Positions 34,042 through 42,988 of a stretch of DNA of 64,000 nt are shown piece after piece. Position 1 is the first letter of the stretch. Each line of letters starts with the position of its first letter. Made by a program: the position numbers and the translations under genes. The stretch lies in assembly GCA_016714795.1 (NCBI GenBank), contig JADKCA010000001.1, forward strand, positions 434,001 through 498,000, in the 5' to 3' direction. The DNA is from Sphingomonadales bacterium (GTDB taxonomy: Bacteria; Pseudomonadota; Alphaproteobacteria; Sphingomonadales; Sphingomonadaceae). The notes beneath the pieces were generated by a model. That model searched no databases. It saw nothing but the letters and a program-made list of their open reading frames with translations, and was not told the origin of the DNA.

Positions 34042-34481
34042 AAATGACACTCGCACTCGCCGCCGTTCTGGCACTCTCGGCCTGCTCCAAGCCTGCCGAA
34101 ACCATGCCGGGTGAATCCACCGGCGGCACGGAAACGGCGGCTCCGGCTGCCAACACCGCTGAGGCGGCCCCTGCCGCTGCCGAAGATCCTGCCAAGGTGG
34201 CGCTGGTGCAATGCGCCGTGTGCCACAAATTCACGGCAGCCGAAGGCAACAGCCTCGGGCCGAACCTTGCGGGCGTTGTCGGTCGTAAGGCAGGCACGGT
34301 AGCGGGCTTTGCCTATTCGCCTGCAATGAAGGATTCTGGCAAGACCTGGGATGAGGCGACGCTGAACGCCTACCTTGAAAAGCCGATGGCCTTCATTCCG
34401 GGCAACCGCATGGCCTTTGCCGGGGAAACCAATCCGACCAAGCGTGCGGCGATCATCGAGGCTCTGAAGGGGCTGAAGTGA
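34038..34481 (+). CDS. Cytochrome c family lipoprotein
   Basis: 147 residues. A lipobox (LALSAC, Cys at about 16) suggests an acylated anchor. An Ala/Pro/Thr-rich linker is followed by a class I cytochrome c domain with heme motif CAVCH, the SLGPNLAGVVGRKAG segment and the axial methionine in GNRMAFAG. It is small and close to cytochrome c2/c552 types, so it may carry electrons to the aa3 oxidase encoded earlier. Expression is coupled to parE by a four-base overlap, an unusual partnership. A palindromic repeat follows. Confidence 0.92.
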   Translation: MKMTLALAAVLALSACSKPAETMPGESTGGTETAAPAANTAEAAPAAAEDPAKVALVQCAVCHKFTAAEGNSLGPNLAGVVGRKAGTVAGFAYSPAMKDSGKTWDEATLNAYLEKPMAFIPGNRMAFAGETNPTKRAAIIEALKGLK

Positions 34482-34493
34482 ACTGAAATTTGT

Positions 34494-34567
34494 TCGTCAT
34501 TCCCGCGAAGGCGTGAATCCAGCTGGGTAAGTCTAAGCTGGACCCCCGCCTTCGCGGGGGTGACGAC
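34494..34567. repeat. Palindromic repeat (CCCGCGAAGGCG family) between convergent genes
   Basis: Left arm starts TCGTCATTCCCGCGAAGGCG and right arm ends CCTTCGCGGGGGTGACGA, with an inner pair CCAGCT/AGCTGG. It lies between the convergent cytochrome c and DUF2794 genes, where the long hairpin can end transcription from both sides. The same dispersed family, in a variant form, is at 48462-48537. Confidence 0.8.
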
Positions 34568-34577
34568 ACAGGGAGAT

Positions 34578-34916
34578 TTACTCTCCCACAACCTTCAACA
34601 ATCGCCGCTCCACAGGGGCAAGCACGGCGCTCAGGTCATGGCCGCGCTTGAGCACCATGCCCTGTTCGCCGATCAGCGCCCATTGGCCTTGGCGGTTGCG
34701 CAAGGCAGGGCGCTTTTCAATGCGGAGTTCGGGGCGTTCGGTCGCGCGGCGGAACGCGCTGAACACGGCCAGATCTCGGCCCATGTGAATGGCGTAATCG
34801 CGCCAATGGCCTGCTGCGACCATGCGCCCGTACAGGCCTAGGATTCGGGTCAGTTCCAGCCGGTCAAATACAGTCTGGGCGGGGACAGGTTTCGGGAACG
34901 GGGTAACTTCCCCCAT
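34578..34916 (-). CDS. DUF2794 family protein
   Basis: 112 residues. It matches the small alphaproteobacterial DUF2794 family, with RLELTRILGLYGRMVAAGHWRDYAIHMG, then VFSAFRRATERPELRIEKRPALR and a C-terminal LKRGHDLSAVLAPVERRLLKVV. The function is unknown. It is one base downstream of the cysE stop and is probably in the same operon. Confidence 0.88.
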   Translation of the reverse strand: MGEVTPFPKPVPAQTVFDRLELTRILGLYGRMVAAGHWRDYAIHMGRDLAVFSAFRRATERPELRIEKRPALRNRQGQWALIGEQGMVLKRGHDLSAVLAPVERRLLKVVGE

Positions 34917-35602
34917 TTAGCCGTTTGACCGCTTTTTGGGTTGCGTACGTTCGCCCGCCATCGCTTCAATGCGCTTCTGGAGCTGTTCCATCTCGCATTT
35001 GAGGATTTCCAATTGCTGCGTCGCGGGATCAAAGCGTTCGCTGCACGGCGTGCCATAGGGCACGAAATCCTGCGTTTCCTTTTTCACTTCGACCAGCGTG
35101 GGCCGCGCTGGGATGCCAACCATCGTGGCCCCTTCGGGCACTTCCTTGGTGACAACGGCATTGGCCCCGATGCGGGCATTTTTCCGACATGGATCGGGCC
35201 GAGAATCGCCGCGCCGAGGCTGATGATGACATCATCGCCAATGGTGGGATGGCGCTTGCCGGCAACACCGTCGGTCGGGTTGGTGCCGCCCAGCGTTGCC
35301 CCTTGATAAATCGTGACATTGTCCCCGATTTCCGCCGTTTCCCCGATCACGACGAAGCCATGGTCGATGAAGAAATTGCGCCCGATCACAGCGCCCGGAT
35401 GGATGTCGATCGCCGTAAAAAGGCGCGCGACATGGTTGACGAAGCGGGCGAGAAAAAAGAGCTGAGCCTGATAGAGCCAGTGCGCAATGCGGTGCATCCC
35501 CAGCGCCCAGACGCCTGGATAAAGCAGGATTTCCCATCGGCTGCGCGGGGCAGGATCGCGCGCCTTGATCGAATCGAGATAGTCCAGCAATGCCTCGAAC
35601 AT
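34917..35602 (-). CDS. cysE: Serine O-acetyltransferase (frameshifted as read)
   Basis: Acetylates serine to O-acetylserine, the first step of cysteine synthesis. The N-terminal frame reads the left-handed beta-helix (IDIHPGAVIGRNFFIDHG, then GDNVTIYQGATLGGT) up to GPIHVGK. It then switches to nonsense because the T5 run at 35179-35183 (A5 on the coding strand) is one base short. Adding one A restores GKNARIGANAVVTKEVPEGATMVGIPA and a C-terminal coiled tail ending KKRSNG. The corrected product is about 228 residues, of the EpsC-type SAT length. I judge a sequencing error more likely than a real pseudogene. Confidence 0.85.
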
Positions 35603-35721
35603 AAAATCCTCAACCCCTGTTGTCGCCGCAATGTAGGGTGGCGCGAGCGTGATTGCCAGTGGGGAGCGCGGTTAAGAGCAAATCCTTCCTGACAGGCGCT
35701 GGCGCTGCTACTGCGCAGAGC

Positions 35722-36624
35722 ATGACAATTTTTCTGCCGACACTCAAACAGTTGCACTATCTGGTGGCGCTTCAGGAACATGCGCATTTCGGCAAAGCCG
35801 CAGATGCGTGCTTTGTGACCCAGTCCACCCTGTCTGCCGGTATTCGAGAACTGGAAAGCCTGCTGGGTGTCACGCTGGTCGAGCGGACGCGCCGGGTGGT
35901 GCGCTTTACCGCACTTGGCACCCGTATTGCGGAAAAGGCCCGCCGCGTCGTGCGCGAGGCGGAGGAATTGGGAGACATGGTCAAGGCGGAGAGCGAGCCT
36001 CTGTCTGGCGAGTTGCGGATGAGTGTCATCCCCACCATCGCGCCCTTCTTTCTGCCGCGCATTCTGCCCGCATTGCGGCGGGACTGGCCTCAGCTCAAAC
36101 TCTATCTGCGCGAAGAGCCGAGCGCTTCTGCCTGCGACTCGCTGGCCACGGGGCGTGCGGACTGCATGTTGCTGGCATTGCCCTATGCTTGCGGCGATTT
36201 TGAAGCCGCCGCGCTGTTTGACGAGCCCTTGTTGCTGGCGGCTTCGGTTGCGGACCCGTTTGCCGCGCCAGTGGAGCCTGGTTCAATCGATCCGGAACGG
36301 CTCTTGCTGCTGGAGGATGGTCATTGCCTGAAGGATCATGCGCTGGCGGCGTGCAACCGGCCTGAATTGCAATCAGGCGCAACCATGCTGGGCACGTCGC
36401 TTCACACGCTGGTCCAGATGGTGGACAATGGCTTGGGTGTGACGATTCTGCCCCAAATGGCGATCGATGCCGGAATTTTGCGCGGTACAGGCGTTTTTGT
36501 GCAACCGCTCAAGGCTGACTATCCCATGCGGACGATCGCCCTGCTCTGGCGCAAGGCGAGCCCACGCGCCCCCGAATTCAGGATGCTTGCAGCCATCCTT
36601 CAGGGGCTGGGCGAGAACGCCTAA
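35722..36624 (+). CDS. oxyR: Hydrogen peroxide-inducible genes activator OxyR
   Basis: LysR-type regulator of the peroxide response. 300 residues from the ATG at 35722. The N-terminal helix-turn-helix is HFGKAADACFVTQSTLSAGIRELE. The redox pair of OxyR is present in LLEDGHCLKDHALAAC (Cys202 and Cys211), which separates it from other LysR proteins. The C-terminal substrate-like domain contains TSLHTLVQMVDNGLGVTILP. It is divergent from cysE. Its stop overlaps the stop of the Sel1/SPOR gene tail to tail. Confidence 0.95.
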   Translation: MTIFLPTLKQLHYLVALQEHAHFGKAADACFVTQSTLSAGIRELESLLGVTLVERTRRVVRFTALGTRIAEKARRVVREAEELGDMVKAESEPLSGELRMSVIPTIAPFFLPRILPALRRDWPQLKLYLREEPSASACDSLATGRADCMLLALPYACGDFEAAALFDEPLLLAASVADPFAAPVEPGSIDPERLLLLEDGHCLKDHALAACNRPELQSGATMLGTSLHTLVQMVDNGLGVTILPQMAIDAGILRGTGVFVQPLKADYPMRTIALLWRKASPRAPEFRMLAAILQGLGENA

Positions 36625-37754
36625 CGCCCCTTGGGTACTGGTATGCAGGCCTGTCCGCTCGCTTTGAGCGAAGCGCACGCCCGGCTGGCGGCTGCCTCTG
36701 ATGCAAAGCCACCGGCCTGCAGCTTCGTCACGCGTCCGATATTGACGAGATAAGGCTGGAGGTCACCCAGCACTGCATAACGCGGTTCAAGCCGGTCCCA
36801 CAGCGCTTCGGCGCGGTCTTGCTCGCTGAACGCGCCCAACTGGATGCGCCATACCCCGCCATGGGTTATGGCCGGAGCCGCAACGGGTGCAGGCGCGGGC
36901 TTGAAGACCGGGGCGGGAGCGGGTTTGAACACGGGGGCAGGTTCGGGCCTGAACACCGGAGCAGGCTCCGGCGCGGGAGCAGGGGCCGGTCTTGTAGCGG
37001 GTTGCGGCACATAGATCGGACCATTTTGCGGAGCATATACCGGAGCCGGGTTGGCCGGGAAGCTTGCACCGCGGCTGGACGGATCAGCCGGGGCCGAACC
37101 CGGAATTTCGACATCACGAGACACGGGCTTGTTGGTAACCGGCACGGGCATTTGGGGAACAGGTGCCTGCGCGATCTGCTTGCGGCTGGCAGCCTGCTCC
37201 AGTTCCTGTGCAAGCTTGAGCCCCTTCTGGCGTTGATCCATCGGGATAAACTTGTCCATTTGGGCAAGGCTGGCCGAGGCCGGAGCGAGCCCGGCAGCAG
37301 AAGCGCGGGTCATCAGCGCATAGGCGCGGACCCAATCCTTGTTCATGCCATCGCCGTTGAACAGCGCCGTGCCCAGAATATATTGTGCGCGCGGTTCCCC
37401 GCGGGCTGCTGATTTTTCAATCCAGGGCAGCGCTTCCTTGCGCTTGCCGCCTTGAAACATGGTCAGCCCGTAATTGTCTTCGGCCTTTTCATGGCCCTGC
37501 ACCGCGGCCTTGCGATACCATTCTTCAGCCTGTGCGAGATCCTGCGTGACGCCGCGACCCAGCTTATAGGCCTGCCCCAGATTAAACTGGGCATCCATAT
37601 TGCCGCTAATGGCGGACGGTCGCCATTCCTTGACGGCGGTTTCATAGTCTCCCCGGCCCCAGGCATCCACGCCTGCCTTGACATCGGCCAGCGCGGGCGC
37701 GGCCATGATGCACGCGGCGCCTGCCGCCAGAACCCATTTGAAAGACTTTTTCAT
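36621..37754 (-). CDS. Sel1-repeat and SPOR domain-containing protein
   Basis: 377 residues from the ATG at 37754 (CGGGGAACTGTC upstream). A signal peptide (WVLAAGAACIMAAPALA) precedes Sel1-like TPR repeats (for example DAQFNLGQAYKLGRGVTQDLAQAEEWYRKAA), a long Pro/Ala-rich linker with repeated PAPVFKPAP units, and a C-terminal SPOR domain (WRIQLGAFSEQDRAEALWDRL to the end) with the CASLKASGQAC cysteine pair. A periplasmic septal peptidoglycan-binding role is inferred. It is divergent from the ParA operon across 180 bases with CtrA-like boxes. Confidence 0.9.
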   Translation of the reverse strand: MKKSFKWVLAAGAACIMAAPALADVKAGVDAWGRGDYETAVKEWRPSAISGNMDAQFNLGQAYKLGRGVTQDLAQAEEWYRKAAVQGHEKAEDNYGLTMFQGGKRKEALPWIEKSAARGEPRAQYILGTALFNGDGMNKDWVRAYALMTRASAAGLAPASASLAQMDKFIPMDQRQKGLKLAQELEQAASRKQIAQAPVPQMPVPVTNKPVSRDVEIPGSAPADPSSRGASFPANPAPVYAPQNGPIYVPQPATRPAPAPAPEPAPVFRPEPAPVFKPAPAPVFKPAPAPVAAPAITHGGVWRIQLGAFSEQDRAEALWDRLEPRYAVLGDLQPYLVNIGRVTKLQAGGFASEAAASRACASLKASGQACIPVPKGR

Positions 37755-37801
37755 GACAGTTCCCCGATACTGATGCGGCGATCCCCCTAGGGCAAATCTG
37801 G

Positions 37802-37884
37802 TTAACACAAGATTAGCAGCACCGTTCGGCACATCAACGTCCTGTATCAGTAGAAATGCGTATGCAGTGTTAACCGAATTTTAT
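37802..37884. promoter_or_regulatory. Paired GTTAAC boxes resembling CtrA sites in a divergent promoter
   Basis: TTAA-N7-TTAG at 37802-37816 and TTAA-N7-TTAT at 37870-37884 each differ by one base from the CtrA half-site pair TTAA-N7-TTAA. The flanking GGTTAACAC and GTGTTAACC are exact inverted copies. They lie between the Sel1/SPOR gene and the ParA gene. The assignment rests only on the motif. Confidence 0.35.
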
Positions 37885-37934
37885 CCATCCCATGCCAGAC
37901 AGCATCGGAGATTTTGATTTTCTGGGAAGCATCA

Positions 37935-38654
37935 ATGCGCGTTCTGGCAATGGCATCACAAAAAGGTGGCTCGGGCAAGACAACCCTGTCTGGCCATATC
38001 GCCGTACAGGCTCAGCTTGCTGGCGCAGGGCCGGTGGTGCTGATCGACATCGATCCGCAAGGCTCGCTGGCCGACTGGTGGAACGAGCGGAACACCGAGT
38101 TTCCGGCATTCGCGCAGACCACGGTCGCGCGGTTGGCCGGCGATCTCGAGCTGCTGCGCCAGCAGGGCTTCAAGCTGGCTGTCATCGATACGCCGCCCGC
38201 CATCACCATGGCGATCCAGAGCGTGATCTCTGTCGCCGAACTCATCGTCATCCCGACGCGCCCCAGCCCGCACGATCTGCGCGCTGTTGGTGCCACTGTC
38301 GATTTGTGCGATCGGGCGGGCAAGCCGCTGATCTTCGTGGTCAATGGCGCAACGCCCAAGGCGAAAATCACTTATGAAGCCGCCGTCGCGCTCTCTCAGC
38401 ATGGCACGGTTGCGCCGGTTACGGTCCACCACCGTACAGATTTCGCCGCCTCGATGATCGACGGGCGCACGGTCATGGAAACCGATCCGAACGGGCGTTC
38501 GGCTGAAGAAATCACCGATCTTTGGCGCTACATTTCAGATCGTCTTGAAAAGAATTTCCGCCGCACGGTGTTCAGCGCTCCTGGCGCTCCCGCAGCGGCA
38601 ACATTCCATCGTGCAGCACCCGGCGGCTTCGGTCGTCGCGTGGTTGGCCAGTAA
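37935..38654 (+). CDS. ParA/MinD-family ATPase
   Basis: 239 residues from the ATG at 37935. The deviant Walker A is intact (SQKGGSGKTTLSGH, near residue 10). The VLIDIDPQGSLADWW and VIDTPPAI motifs place it with ParA-type positioning ATPases. There is no N-terminal DNA-binding extension, so it is the short type. The basic Ala-rich tail (RAAPGGFGRRVVG) is unusual. It is first in an operon with a ribbon-helix-helix-like protein and a TPR/SPOR lipoprotein, so it may position an envelope complex. No parB or centromere is seen. Confidence 0.88.
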   Translation: MRVLAMASQKGGSGKTTLSGHIAVQAQLAGAGPVVLIDIDPQGSLADWWNERNTEFPAFAQTTVARLAGDLELLRQQGFKLAVIDTPPAITMAIQSVISVAELIVIPTRPSPHDLRAVGATVDLCDRAGKPLIFVVNGATPKAKITYEAAVALSQHGTVAPVTVHHRTDFAASMIDGRTVMETDPNGRSAEEITDLWRYISDRLEKNFRRTVFSAPGAPAAATFHRAAPGGFGRRVVGQ

Positions 38655-38667
38655 GGGGAGGCCGTCC

Positions 38668-39252
38668 ATGTCTGACGATCCCCGCCCTCTCGCATCCTTG
38701 TCCTCCTCGCTGCTTGCGCGGCGCGGTGCCGCCCGCCCGGCCATGCGCCCGCAGGCGATCCGCATGGCGCATGGCATTACCAGTCCGCTTGAAGATCTGG
38801 GTTGGGATGACATGGGTGATGATCATGGCCAGGCCCATGATCATGCGCTCACGCACCCGGTTCATTCCGGAGAGGTGCTGAAGCATTCCGATGATGTCGA
38901 TCCTCAGCCGGTCGCATCGCCTGCCGTATCGCAGCAGGAAGAAATCGCCCGCAGCTTCGCACCGCAGGTCAGCGTGCCGGAAGCAGAGCCCGTTTTCGTA
39001 TCTGCTCCTGAACCGGTTGCCGCTGCGCCAGCGCCGCGCCCGGTTTCGCGCGCCAAATCAAAGGCGGCGTTTACGTTGCGCCTCGATGAAGATCGTCATC
39101 TTCGCCTGCGCCTGCTTTGCGCCATGCAGCATCGCTCTGCGCAACAGCTTGTGACCCAGGCGCTCGACGATTTTCTCAATCACCATTCGGACCAGTTGGT
39201 CCTGCCTGCCGCAGTTCGCGGCCTCAACCCATCGACAGGGGATCGGACATGA
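38668..39252 (+). CDS. Hypothetical protein with C-terminal ribbon-helix-helix-like segment
   Basis: 194 residues from the ATG at 38668 (AAGGGGAGG upstream). The N-terminal two thirds is low-complexity, rich in Ser, Ala, His, Asp and Pro, and probably disordered. The C-terminus (AAFTLRLDEDRHLRLRLL, then RSAQQLVTQALDDFLN) has the spacing of a ribbon-helix-helix DNA-binding domain. Such proteins often partner with short ParA ATPases as the ParB-like factor, which would fit its place 13 bases after parA. Its stop overlaps the next gene (ATGA). Confidence 0.7.
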   Translation: MSDDPRPLASLSSSLLARRGAARPAMRPQAIRMAHGITSPLEDLGWDDMGDDHGQAHDHALTHPVHSGEVLKHSDDVDPQPVASPAVSQQEEIARSFAPQVSVPEAEPVFVSAPEPVAAAPAPRPVSRAKSKAAFTLRLDEDRHLRLRLLCAMQHRSAQQLVTQALDDFLNHHSDQLVLPAAVRGLNPSTGDRT

Positions 39253-40756
39253 AGAACACCGGATTTGCTCGCATTGCGGCAACCAGCCTTGTGCTTGGTT
39301 TCGCATTGTCTGGGTGCGGCCACTCCGAAAAGGGCGTCGCTTCCGCAGCAGACAGCCAGCCCGTCGCCAAGGATGGCAAGGCTTCGTCCATGTCGAAGGA
39401 TCTGGCCAAGCTGATTGCCAAGCGCAACGCGGCGGATGCTGTTGATCTGGGTGAAAAGCTGGTTGCTCGTCAGCCCAGCCATGCCGGTTATCGTATGCAA
39501 TTGGGTGAGGCCTATCTGCTCGCCGGGCGCTTTGCCTCCGCCGAATCGGCCTTTGGTGATGCCCTGTCGCTCTCTCCTTCCGATGACCGTGCAGCGCTCA
39601 AGCTGGCGCTCGTCAAATCGGCACTGGGCAAGAGCCAGGACGCGCAGGATTTGCTGAACGATCATCGCGGCACGCTCTCCGCGTCCGATTATGGTCTGGC
39701 CATGTCGCTCGCAGGGATCCGGAAACGGGTGCCACAGCGCTTGAAACCGCAGCCCGCGCTCAGGGCGCTGATGCTCGCACGCGTCAGAACCTCGCTCTGG
39801 CTTATGCCATGTCGGGTCGCTGGGTCGAAGCGCGCACCGTGGCGGCGCAGGATTTGTCTGCCGGCACGCTTGATGCGCGCATGACGCAATGGGCACAATT
39901 TGCCAAACCGCGCTCCTCATGGGATCAGGTCGCCAGCCTGCTGGGCGTCCGCCCGGCACAAGACCCCGGCCAGCCGGTGCGTCTTGCGCTGAATGGCAGC
40001 CAGAATGCCGCGGTTCGCGTTGCAACTGCACCGCGGCCTAGCCGTGACCCCGCTGGCTTCGCCTCCAATCAGGAGAATGGCGGCGAACAGGCTCCGGTTT
40101 TTGAACTTTCTTCGCTGTCACCGGTCAAGTCAGTTGATGTGCCGCCTTCGGCAGCGCCCACACCGGTTTTCAAGCCGATTGAAGTTAGCCGCCCGGCTCA
40201 GGCTCCGCTGATCGCTGCACCGTCAGGCGCTGCCAAACGTCGCCCGATCGTTGAAACCATCGGCAAACCGGCGGCTCGCCCGTCCGCTCTGGCCGCCAAC
40301 AGCGCAGCGAAGAAGACTGCGGCTCCGGCAGCCAAGACGGCCAAGCCGACAGCTGTTGCTTCGTCTCCGGCCAAGAAGCCCGTGCAGGTCGCTTCGACGG
40401 CGCCGGTTTCAATTGGCGGCCGTTATGTCGTCCAGTTGGGTGCCTATTCGACCGCCAAGGCCGCGGATCAGGCCTGGGCGTCTGCCAAGTCCAAGGTTCC
40501 GGCGCTTGCCAGCTATACCCCGTCCAAGTCGAGCGTACAGTCCGGTTCGGCCAGCCTGCAACGTCTCTCTGCCTCGGGCATCAAGAGCAAGGCTGATGCT
40601 GATGCGCTGTGTGCCAAGGTGAAGGCATCGGGTGGCAATTGCTTCGTCCGTGCCGGGCAGGATGGCGCAGCCGTCCAGATGGCCGCAAAGAAGACGACCG
40701 TAAAGGTCGCTGCCAAGGCTCCGGCCAAGCCCGCTGTGAAGGTGGCTTCGCGCTAA
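39249..40756 (+). CDS. TPR and SPOR domain lipoprotein (frameshifted as read)
   Basis: A signal peptide with lipobox (ALSGC, Cys at about 25) is followed by tetratricopeptide-like helices (YRMQLGEAYLLAGRFASAESAFGDALSLSP), a Pro/Ala/Lys linker and a SPOR domain (RYVVQLGAYSTAKAADQAW) with the cysteine pair CAKVKASGGNC, then a Lys-rich tail. The frame breaks at the GGG run 39714-39716. One more G restores GDPETGATALETAARAQ and then RTRQNLALAYAMSGRW, giving about 502 residues. It is the third gene of the ParA operon. A homopolymer error is the likely cause of the break. Confidence 0.85.
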
Positions 40757-40786
40757 CACCCGCCAAGGTTCAGGATTTGAGGGCGG

Positions 40787-42001
40787 TCAGGCGAGAGTCT
40801 GGCCGCCCTTGATCGTTTGGAGCACACGGCCCTGCACGGGAAGGCCGTCAAATGGCGTGTTGCTCGCCAGTCCCTTCAGATCGGGTCGGCGGATTTGCCA
40901 CGGCGTATCCGGATTGAACAGCACTAGATCTGCAGGCGCGCCTTCAGCCAGAACACCGGCATCCAGCCCCAAAATGCGCGCCGGATTGGTGGCGAGTTTC
41001 TCGAACAACTGATCCATGGACAACACGCCATCGCGCACAAGGCCCAGCGCAAGCGGCAGCAGCGTTTCCGCGCCGGCAGCACCTGGCTCTGCATCCACAA
41101 AAGGCAGGCGTTTCGCTTCCGGCCCGCGCGGATCGTGCGAAGAGGTGAGCACGTCGATCGTGCCATCAGCAATCGCAGCGAGCACCGCCTGACGATCCGC
41201 CTCGGACCGCAGCGGCGGAGAGAGGCGGGTGAAGGTCCGGAAATCCGACAAGGCTATGTCGGTCAACAGCCAGTGCGTCGGTGCCACGCCGCAGGTGACG
41301 GGTAACCCCGCGCGCTTGGCCTGCCGGATCAGATCCAGCGCAGCACCGGTTGTGATCTGGCGGACATGCAAGCGTGCGCCTGTATCGCGCACCAAGGCGA
41401 GATCGCGCGCCAATGCCATCGCTTCGGCCATGGCGGGCGCTGCGGGCAGGCCGTTGCGCGTGGCCGTTTCGCCCGACGTCGCCACTGCACCTGCCGTCAG
41501 CCCGCCATCTTCGGCATGGCTGATCACGGTCAGCTTCAGCGAGGCGGCATAGATGAGCAACTTGGCCATCACGCCCGAATCCGCAATCCAGCCGCGCCCG
41601 GTGGAGACGGCTTTCGCCCCGGCGCGCTGCATCAGCGCCAGTTCGGCCAGTTCCTGTCCCTTGAGCCCGCGCGTGGCAGCGGCCAGCGGATGCACCCACA
41701 GGTCCGGCTTGGCGGCAAGCGCCGCGCGCTGCACGATGCCCGGCTCGTCCAGAACGGGGTTCTGATCGGGCATCAGTGCGATGCGGGCAATGCCCCCTGC
41801 GATGCAGGCGGCTTTGTCCACCGCGAACACACCCAGATCAATCAGCGCAGGCGCGAGCATCGCGCCCTTGGCGTCGATCAGTTCGGCATCGGCGGGCAGG
41901 GGCGCATCACCCAGATGCGCGATCCGGTCTCCTTCGATCAGCAAGGCGGTTTCGGCGCGCCCGACGATGCGGGCGTTGATGATGGCGGTCTTGCGGGTCA
42001 T
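40787..42001 (-). CDS. pyrC': Dihydroorotase-like protein, probably non-catalytic aspartate carbamoyltransferase partner
   Basis: 404 residues with the amidohydrolase/dihydroorotase fold (MLAPALIDLGVF at the barrel start, VISHAEDGGLTAG, LHVRQITTGAALDLIR). The metal-binding HxH that should follow LAPALID is absent, replaced by LGVFAVD. The late Asp of the TDHAPH motif is also altered (SSHDPRGPEAK). Such inactive dihydroorotase homologues form a complex with class-A PyrB in Pseudomonas and other bacteria. The coding start overlaps the corrected pyrB stop (ATGA), consistent with that partnership. An active dihydroorotase must be encoded elsewhere. Confidence 0.88.
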   Translation of the reverse strand: MTRKTAIINARIVGRAETALLIEGDRIAHLGDAPLPADAELIDAKGAMLAPALIDLGVFAVDKAACIAGGIARIALMPDQNPVLDEPGIVQRAALAAKPDLWVHPLAAATRGLKGQELAELALMQRAGAKAVSTGRGWIADSGVMAKLLIYAASLKLTVISHAEDGGLTAGAVATSGETATRNGLPAAPAMAEAMALARDLALVRDTGARLHVRQITTGAALDLIRQAKRAGLPVTCGVAPTHWLLTDIALSDFRTFTRLSPPLRSEADRQAVLAAIADGTIDVLTSSHDPRGPEAKRLPFVDAEPGAAGAETLLPLALGLVRDGVLSMDQLFEKLATNPARILGLDAGVLAEGAPADLVLFNPDTPWQIRRPDLKGLASNTPFDGLPVQGRVLQTIKGGQTLA

Positions 42002-42944
42002 GCGGCGGTCTCCCGGCGGCTGCGGGTCAACACGTCAAGACAGGCCATGCGCACCGCGACCCCATCTCCACCTGTTCGGCAATGACCGAGCGATTCACGT
42101 CATCCGCCACGTCGCTGGCGATTTCCACGCCTCTGTTCATCGGGCCAGGGTGCATCACCAGTGCATCGGGCTTGGCGCGCTTCAGCCGCTCATAAGTGAG
42201 GCCGTAGAGCATGTGATATTCGCGCAGAGAGGGCACGAATCCGCCCTCCATCCGCTCGGTCTGGAGGCGGAGCATCATCACGACATCGCAATCGGCAATG
42301 CCGTCATCCATGTCCGTGAACGGCGTGACGTGCAGGCTTTCCAGACTGTCAGGCAGCAGGGTGGCCGGGGCGACAACGCGAACTTCCGCGCCCAAGCTGG
42401 TCAGCGCCAATATGTTGGAACGCGCCACCCGGCTGTGGAGCACATCGCCGCAGATCGCGACCTTGAGGCCCTGTACATGGCCCTTGCGGCGGCGGATGGT
42501 GAGCGCATCGAGCAGTGCCTGCGTGGGGTGTTCGTGGCGGCCATCGCCTGCGTTGAGCACCGGGCAATCAACCTTGTCTGCAATCAGCGCCACTGCGCCC
42601 GATCCGGCATGGCGGATCACGATCACGTCGGGCTTCATCGCATTGAGCGTTATGGCGGTGTCGATCAGCGTCTCGCCCTTCTTCACGCTCGATTGGGCTG
42701 CGTGCATGTTCACCACATCCGCCCCCAGCCGCTTTCCGGCGATCTCGAAGGAGAGCAACGTGCGCGTGCTATTCTCAAAAAAGGCGTTGATTTGCGTTAG
42801 CCCGCGCAACCGGCTGTCATGCTTGGTGAGCGAGCGGTTGAGCGTCACCCATTGCTCTGCTTCGTCGAGCAGATAGCTGATTTCATGGGGCTGCAAACCG
42901 GCGATGCCGAGCAGATGGCGGTGCGGGAAAAGTGGCGATGTCAT
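41998..42944 (-). CDS. pyrB: Aspartate carbamoyltransferase catalytic subunit (frameshifted near 3' end as read)
   Basis: Makes carbamoyl-aspartate from carbamoyl phosphate and aspartate. The FFENSTRTLLSFE carbamoyl-phosphate loop, SVKKGETLIDTA, the DGRHEHPTQALLDAL motif and VMHPGPMNRGVEI are intact. As read, the frame ends at 42027 with a degenerate tail. One extra C in the run at 42060-42063 restores VEMGVAVRMACLDVLTRSRRETAA and a stop overlapping the next gene as ATGA, for 315 residues. The enzyme is needed for pyrimidine synthesis, so an error in the sequence is more likely than inactivation. Confidence 0.92.
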
Positions 42945-42988
42945 TAAAGCGCCGCGATAGACCGGCCAGCCGCAATCGGCAAGGGGAG

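Noticed and set aside
35179..35183. Programmed -1 frameshift in cysE
   Set aside because: No slippery heptamer or downstream structure of the known type, and the same fault recurs at other homopolymers in the window.
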